Origin: Sphingosinicella sp041621755
Lineage (GTDB): Bacteria; Pseudomonadota; Alphaproteobacteria; Sphingomonadales; Sphingomonadaceae
Assembly (NCBI GenBank): GCA_041621755.1
Contig: JBFKAE010000127.1
Span: 1 to 9,066, forward strand
Length of the DNA stretch: 9,066 bases
Direction: 5' to 3'
Position 1 is the first letter of the stretch, and each line of letters begins with the position of its first letter. The notes beneath the pieces are model-generated. The model was not told where the DNA came from. It was given only the letters and a program-made list of their open reading frames with translations, and ran no database searches. The translations under genes were made by a program, and so were the position numbers. Shown one piece after another: positions 5,204-9,066 of this stretch.

Positions 5204-6537
5204 GCCGCCTTGGCCACTGCGTTACAGATTTCATCGACGAGGCTTTCGACAAGCCCCATATCCTCGCCCTCGGCCATGACCCGGATCAACGGCTCGGTGC
5301 CCGACTTGCGGATAACAAGCCGCCCGGTGCCATTGAGGCGCCGCTCGGCCGCGGCGATGACATGCTTCACGCTATCGGTGTCAAGCGGTGCGCCGCCGTT
5401 GAAGCGGACATTTTTCAAAAGCTGCGGCAGGGGTTCGAACAGCGACAGGGTTTCGGATGCCGGACGCCCGTTTTCGACCAGCACGGCCAGAATCTGCAGC
5501 GCCGCGACCAGCCCGTCGCCCGTCGTGGCATAGTCTGAAAGAATGATATGCCCCGACTGTTCGCCGCCGACATTATAACCCTTCGCCCGCATGGTTTCGA
5601 GCACATAGCGGTCGCCAACCTTCGTGCGTTCAAGGGCAAGGCCTCGCCCTGCCAGATAGCGTTCAAGGCCAAGGTTCGACATAACGGTCGCAACCAGCCC
5701 GCCCCCGCGCAGCTGCCCCGACGCTGCCCAGCTTGTCGTGACCAGCGCCATCAACTGATCGCCGTCGACAATATTGCCCTTTTCATCAACGACAATCAGC
5801 CTGTCCGCGTCACCGTCAAGCGCGATGCCGATCTGTGCCCCGGTTTCGACAACGCGCTCTTGCAGCGCCTGCGGGCTGGTCGATCCGACCTTGTCATTGA
5901 TGTTAAAGCCATTCGGGTTGACGCCGATCGTATCAACGTCCGCGCCAAGTTCCCAAAGCGCGCTCGGTGCCACATTATACGCCGCACCGTGGGCGCAATC
6001 GATCACCATCTTCACACCATCGAGGCGCAGATGATCAGGAAATGTCGACTTGGCGAAATGAATATACCGCCCACGCGCATCCTCGATCTTTTTCGCGCGA
6101 CCAATATGTGCCGGATCGGCAAGCTTTGGCGACTCGTCGAGCAGGGCCTCGATCTCGGCCTCGTCCTCGTCGGAAAGCTTGTAACCATCGGGACCGAAAA
6201 GCTTGATGCCATTGTCCTGATAGGCGTTATGGCTCGCCGAGATCATGACGCCAAGATCCGCGCGCATGGATTTCGTCAGCATCGCCACCGCAGGTGTCGG
6301 CACCGGCCCAACCATGACGACATCCATCCCAACACTGGTAAAACCCGCGATCAACGCCGATTCCATCATATAGCCCGAAAGCCGCGTATCCTTGCCGATG
6401 ACGACGCGATGCTTGTGGTCACCGCGCAGGAACTTGCGCCCCGCGGCCTGCCCGACCCGCATTGCGATTTCGGCTGTCATCGGTTCGCTATTGGTCAGCC
6501 CCCGAATGCCGTCTGTGCCGAAATAATGTCGGCCCAT
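5200..6537 (-). CDS. glmM: Phosphoglucosamine mutase
   Basis: Converts glucosamine 6-phosphate to glucosamine 1-phosphate, the step before GlmU on the way to UDP-GlcNAc for peptidoglycan and lipid A. The protein is 445 residues, the same as in E. coli. The phosphoserine is S102 in the SASHN loop (100-104), the Mg-binding loop is DGDADR (241-246), the sugar-binding loop is GEQSGH (325-330) and the phosphate-binding loop RKSGTEPLIR (410-419). The N-terminal GTDGIRG (7-13) is typical. I chose the ATG at 6537, with AAGGGG 7 or so nt upstream; the frame stays open to 6606 but those 23 residues are not part of the family and lack a ribosome site. It is first in a coupled cluster with thiD and rnhB. 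In many bacteria glmM follows ftsH or folP; here ftsH is absent and folP lies downstream beyond ccrM. Confidence 0.97.
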   Translation of the reverse strand: MGRHYFGTDGIRGLTNSEPMTAEIAMRVGQAAGRKFLRGDHKHRVVIGKDTRLSGYMMESALIAGFTSVGMDVVMVGPVPTPAVAMLTKSMRADLGVMISASHNAYQDNGIKLFGPDGYKLSDEDEAEIEALLDESPKLADPAHIGRAKKIEDARGRYIHFAKSTFPDHLRLDGVKMVIDCAHGAAYNVAPSALWELGADVDTIGVNPNGFNINDKVGSTSPQALQERVVETGAQIGIALDGDADRLIVVDEKGNIVDGDQLMALVTTSWAASGQLRGGGLVATVMSNLGLERYLAGRGLALERTKVGDRYVLETMRAKGYNVGGEQSGHIILSDYATTGDGLVAALQILAVLVENGRPASETLSLFEPLPQLLKNVRFNGGAPLDTDSVKHVIAAAERRLNGTGRLVIRKSGTEPLIRVMAEGEDMGLVESLVDEICNAVAKAA

Positions 6538-6617
6538 AGTGGTCCCCTTTTCGAACAACGCCCCTTGCACTGGCGTGCACTTAGCCTCTTTATGCCGGTA
6601 AATCACTAAGAGGAAGT
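6538..6617. promoter_or_regulatory. Divergent intergenic region between glmM and the symporter gene
   Basis: This 80-nt gap must hold the promoters of both divergent genes, but no clear -35/-10 pair stands out on either strand. Two small inverted repeats are visible: TGCAC-TGGC-GTGCA (6566-6579), and CCTCTT (6585-6590) with AAGAGG (6608-6613) 17 nt apart. The AAGAGG arm doubles as the likely ribosome site of the symporter gene, so the second repeat could hide it in a hairpin. Both repeats are short enough to be chance. Confidence 0.35.
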
Positions 6618-8072
6618 GTGGGAAAGCCGCAAATGATCGACATTATGGGCCGCTTTATCGACAATTTATCGGCAAGCGTGTTCATGAAAGTCCCGATTTG
6701 GGGCACCCAGATCGAGATTGTCGTGCTTTTCCTCGGCGCCGCCATGCTGTTCTTCAGCGCATGGCTCGGCCTTCCACAATTGCGCGGCATAGGCATTGGA
6801 CTGCAGCTTGTGCGCGGGCGTCACGGCGATGACAGTGCGCCCGGCGCGGTCAGCCAGTTTCAGGCGCTTTCGACCGCGCTTTCAGGCACGATCGGCCTTG
6901 GCAATATCGCCGGCGTCGCCATCGCCATCGCGCTTGGCGGCCCTGGGGCGGCGTTCTGGATGTTCATCATCGGCTTTTTTGCGATGGCGTTGAAATGCGC
7001 TGAAGTCACGCTTGGCATGAAATATCGCGAGATCATGCCCGACGGCACGGTGCACGGCGGGCCGATGTACACGCTAAAGAACGGCCTTGCCGCAATGGGT
7101 CTGCCGAAATCCGGCCGCAACCTCGGCGCGCTCTATGCCATATTCGCACTGGGCGGTGCGCTGCCGCTCATCCAGGTCAATCAGAGCTTCAGCCAGATTG
7201 CAGGCGTCGGCGGCTTTACCCCGGGCCCGACGAGCGGCCTCATCTACGGCATCGTCCTTGCCTTCATGATCGGCATCGTGATCATCGGCGGCGTTAAATC
7301 CATTGCCGCCGTCACCGCGCGGATCGTACCGCTCATGTGCCTGATCTATCTTGGCGGCGTCCTCACCATCCTTGCAATCAACATCGCCGCACTGCCTGAC
7401 GCCATCGTCCTCATCATCGAACGCGCCTTCAACCCGACCGCCATTGGCGGCGGTGCAGTCGGCGTTTTTGTCGTCGGCATGCGGCGTGCGGTGTTTTCAT
7501 CCGAAGCTGGCGTCGGCACCGCCGTCATCGCGCACAGCGCCGCAAAGACCCACCATCCGGCATCCGAAGGCATGGTCGCGCTCATCGAACCCATGCTCGA
7601 CACGATGATCGTCTGCATGGCGACCGCGCTCGTCATCGTCGTCACTGGCGTTTACGACGACGGCTATGGCGATATCGCCATGACCTCGGCAGCGTTTGCA
7701 AGCGTCGTCCCCTGGTTCCCCTACGTACTTCTGGTCGCCGTCGTGCTCTTTGCCTATTCGACGCTGATCGCCTGGGGCTATTATTTCATGAGCGCCTGGG
7801 GCTATTTGTTTGGGCACAGCCGGGTGAGCGAATGGACGGTCAAAATTCTTTACTGCGCGATGATGCCACTTGGTGCCGTGCTGACGTCGGGCAAGGTGAT
7901 TGACCTTATCGACAGCCTGTTTTTCCTGATGGTGCTACCGAACGTCGTCGGGCTGTTCCTGCTCTCGGGCGTACTGCGCAACGAGGTGAACAACTTTCTT
8001 TCCGGCGTCAAATCCGGCGCAATTTACGGCAAAGGCATAGACGACGCGACCGCCATGCCGCGCCACGACTAA
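6618..8072 (+). CDS. Alanine/glycine:cation symporter (AGCS family)
   Basis: An inner-membrane secondary transporter expected to bring in alanine or glycine with Na+ (or H+). It has 484 residues and about ten or eleven hydrophobic segments, normal for the family. Family hallmarks are ALSGTIGLGNIAGVA (87-101) followed by GGPGAAFWM (107-115), HGGPMYTL (146-153) and, in the second half, the FSSEAGVGTAVIAHSAAKT stretch and a following LIEPMLDTMIVC segment. The GTG at 6618 is 4 nt after AAGAGG (6608-6613); an ATG at 6633 in frame, which would remove five residues, is an alternative with a poorer ribosome site. It is divergent from glmM, and its stop overlaps the convergent NnrU-family gene by 4 nt. 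Exact substrate and ion cannot be read from the sequence. A cell-wall amino acid link to glmM is possible but unsupported. Confidence 0.93.
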   Translation: MGKPQMIDIMGRFIDNLSASVFMKVPIWGTQIEIVVLFLGAAMLFFSAWLGLPQLRGIGIGLQLVRGRHGDDSAPGAVSQFQALSTALSGTIGLGNIAGVAIAIALGGPGAAFWMFIIGFFAMALKCAEVTLGMKYREIMPDGTVHGGPMYTLKNGLAAMGLPKSGRNLGALYAIFALGGALPLIQVNQSFSQIAGVGGFTPGPTSGLIYGIVLAFMIGIVIIGGVKSIAAVTARIVPLMCLIYLGGVLTILAINIAALPDAIVLIIERAFNPTAIGGGAVGVFVVGMRRAVFSSEAGVGTAVIAHSAAKTHHPASEGMVALIEPMLDTMIVCMATALVIVVTGVYDDGYGDIAMTSAAFASVVPWFPYVLLVAVVLFAYSTLIAWGYYFMSAWGYLFGHSRVSEWTVKILYCAMMPLGAVLTSGKVIDLIDSLFFLMVLPNVVGLFLLSGVLRNEVNNFLSGVKSGAIYGKGIDDATAMPRHD

Positions 8073-8749
8073 TAGAGTCCCGTCGACCGTCCGATAATCG
8101 GTCCATGAACATAGACGAAAAGCCCATAAAGCACACACCCGGCAAGAACCGGCACCCAGCCCGGCCAAAATGTCCGCAGCGGCAAGCGCCCCTTGATCTG
8201 CGCACCCCCCGGCCAATAGCTGGTGTGCGCAGCATAAGCCGCCCACGCCTCTCCAAGCTGCAGCGCCTTTTTCCCGTCCTGCAATTTTGCGCCGACCAGT
8301 GCGAGAACACCCATGCCACCGGCAAGGATCAGCGTTTCAAGCCGCCCGCTCACTGCAACATGCACCATCGCCCAAAGCCCGATCGCCCACATCATCGGAT
8401 GCCGCGTAATCAGCATGACACCTGTGGGATGGGTGGATTTCTGCAAGGCGCCGCCCATCATCGTCAGCGCGGGATTGGGCGCGATCAACGACCCTGCAAG
8501 CAGGATGCAGGCATCGATCATGACAAGATAGCCCAGCCAGCGCAGCCACACCGGCGCGATCCAGAGCTGCGCGCTTGGCGCACCGCGATAGGCGGTGACG
8601 ACCCATATAAGCGCAATCAGCGCCACCAAGGAATAAACCCCCATGAACCCCTGCTCGCCAAACCGCCTGACGAGCGGCGCGCGCAACGGGTGCGACAGGA
8701 CAAAATGCGTTCCCACGAACACGACAATGGCGAGCAACAATTCGATCAT
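8069..8749 (-). CDS. NnrU-family integral membrane protein
   Basis: A 226-residue, strongly hydrophobic protein with about six membrane segments: residues 1-20, then segments around the YSLVALIALIWVV, GYLVMIDACILLA, MMWAIGLWAMVHV and LAGGMGVLALVG stretches and near the C-terminus. It starts with GTHFVLSHPLR and contains ITRHPMMW, the pattern of the NnrU family, which is distantly like isoprenylcysteine or phospholipid methyltransferases in the RHP region. NnrU was named from denitrification clusters, but family members are widespread and their biochemical role is unknown. The ATG at 8749 was chosen over the GTG at 8752 because AAGGAGGG (8761-8754) ends 4 nt before it. It is convergent with the AGCS symporter, overlapping by 4 nt. 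There is no nitrite or nitric oxide reductase gene nearby, so a denitrification role is not implied. Confidence 0.85.
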   Translation of the reverse strand: MIELLLAIVVFVGTHFVLSHPLRAPLVRRFGEQGFMGVYSLVALIALIWVVTAYRGAPSAQLWIAPVWLRWLGYLVMIDACILLAGSLIAPNPALTMMGGALQKSTHPTGVMLITRHPMMWAIGLWAMVHVAVSGRLETLILAGGMGVLALVGAKLQDGKKALQLGEAWAAYAAHTSYWPGGAQIKGRLPLRTFWPGWVPVLAGCVLYGLFVYVHGPIIGRSTGLY

Positions 8750-8770
8750 CACACCCTCCTTCTCATCTAC

Positions 8771-8800
8771 CGGTCATTCCCGGCAGGCAGGAATGTGGAT
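8771..8800. repeat. Degenerate REP-like palindrome
   Basis: CATTCC (8775-8780) and GGAATG (8790-8795) form a 6-nt inverted repeat with the inner text CGGCAGGCA. It resembles the cleaner copy at 8971-8998 (GTCATTCCCG, CAGGC, GGAAT) and is probably a decayed member of the same family. It lies just upstream of the NnrU-family gene's ribosome site. Confidence 0.5.
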
Positions 8801-8914
8801 TCACGTTTGAAGTGCAACATCTGACTGAAGTCATAGGAATACCGCTTTGACCATTTGAAAGTCGAGGTATTTTCCGGATAGCCGAGATCATGGTATCGCG
8901 CGTCCCCTCGACAA

Positions 8915-8998
8915 CCCCACCCGTCATCCCCCGCTTGATCGGAGATGACGACAAAGGAAACCACCCCCACCCGTCATTCCCGCGCAGGCGGGAATCCA
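8915..8998. repeat. Two tandem REP-like palindromes sharing a 13-nt direct repeat
   Basis: CCCCACCCGTCAT occurs at 8915-8927 and again exactly 50 nt later at 8965-8977. The first unit continues into an inverted repeat CGTCATC (8922-8928) / GATGACG (8944-8950). The second forms a strong hairpin ATTCCCGC (8976-8983) / GCGGGAAT (8988-8995) with loop GCAG. The second is the familiar sphingomonad-type repeat that translates as DSRLRGND in one frame. With the copy at 8771-8800 this makes three units in one gap. Confidence 0.7.
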
Positions 8999-9066
8999 TT
9001 TGCGCTTTCAACCCACGCGATGCTCCCAAGGCTTTGCACGCCCACGACCACTCCCGGAAATGATGG

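Larger units (their letters stand above)
8750..9066. other. Intergenic region with repeats and no supported gene
   Basis: Apart from the ribosome site of the NnrU-family gene (8754-8761) and three palindromic repeat units, I see nothing here. The minus-strand frames of 67 to 88 codons are translations of the repeats. The stretch from 9001 to the edge shows no ribosome site or conserved frame; a neighbouring gene may begin beyond 9066. Confidence 0.6.

Noticed and set aside
6538..6606. 23-residue N-terminal extension of GlmM
   Set aside because: The ATG at 6537 has AAGGGG upstream and yields the standard 445 residues.
5548..6609. 353-codon plus-strand frame opposite glmM
   Set aside because: It is fully antisense to a complete glmM, with Arg/His-rich composition typical of the complement of a GC-rich gene.
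8105..8824. 239-codon plus-strand frame opposite the NnrU-family gene
   Set aside because: Antisense shadow: charged, low-complexity product with no motif, while the opposite strand gives a coherent membrane protein.
8915..8998. Possible CRISPR array
   Set aside because: Only two direct copies of 13 nt with palindromes; no regular repeat/spacer pattern and no cas genes.
8763..9029. 88-codon and 67-codon minus-strand frames
   Set aside because: They read through the REP-like palindromes (DSRLRGND text) and show no family features.

Overview
The window looks like chromosomal DNA of an alphaproteobacterium, most likely a sphingomonad (Sphingomonadales). The reasons are a full-length CcrM-type DNA methyltransferase, a CtrA-like box and GANTC cluster in front of it, an EcfG-type general-stress promoter sequence, a single-domain response regulator related to the FAT GUY group, GC-rich coding sequence, and short palindromic repeats of a kind common in sphingomonad intergenic DNA. 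The genus is not resolved. I see no phage, IS element, CRISPR array, rRNA or tRNA gene.

Layout. 1-709 (-) is the 5' part of an unrecognised membrane-anchored or secreted protein. It runs off the left edge and has no ATG, GTG or TTG in its start region. 710-796 is a compact divergent control region holding a GGAAC-N16-CGTT promoter that points at 797-1204 (+), a stand-alone receiver protein. That gene overlaps the tail of the convergent gene folP (1196-2260, -). A REP doublet lies between folP and ccrM (2497-3588, -). The roughly 200 bp in front of ccrM carry five GANTC sites and a CtrA-like box. Upstream, and transcribed in the same direction, is a tight cluster glmM - thiD - rnhB (6537 down to 3786), joined by two 4-nt stop/start overlaps. 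Divergent from glmM is an alanine/glycine:cation symporter of the AGCS family (6618-8072, +), whose end overlaps a convergent NnrU-family membrane protein (8069-8749, -). The last 317 bp hold palindromic repeats and no gene that I can support.

How it fits together. The minus-strand block is housekeeping and cell-cycle related: amino-sugar precursor for peptidoglycan (GlmM), the thiamine pyrimidine branch (ThiD), RNA removal from DNA (RNase HII), cell-cycle adenine methylation (CcrM) and folate synthesis (FolP). The dense GANTC cluster with the CtrA-like box suggests that ccrM senses its own product and is timed by CtrA, as in Caulobacter. The left edge carries a probable stress-response module: a receiver protein behind an EcfG-type promoter. 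The two control regions (710-769 and 3644-3787) are the most interesting parts of an otherwise conventional window. I found no clear case for a wholly new system.
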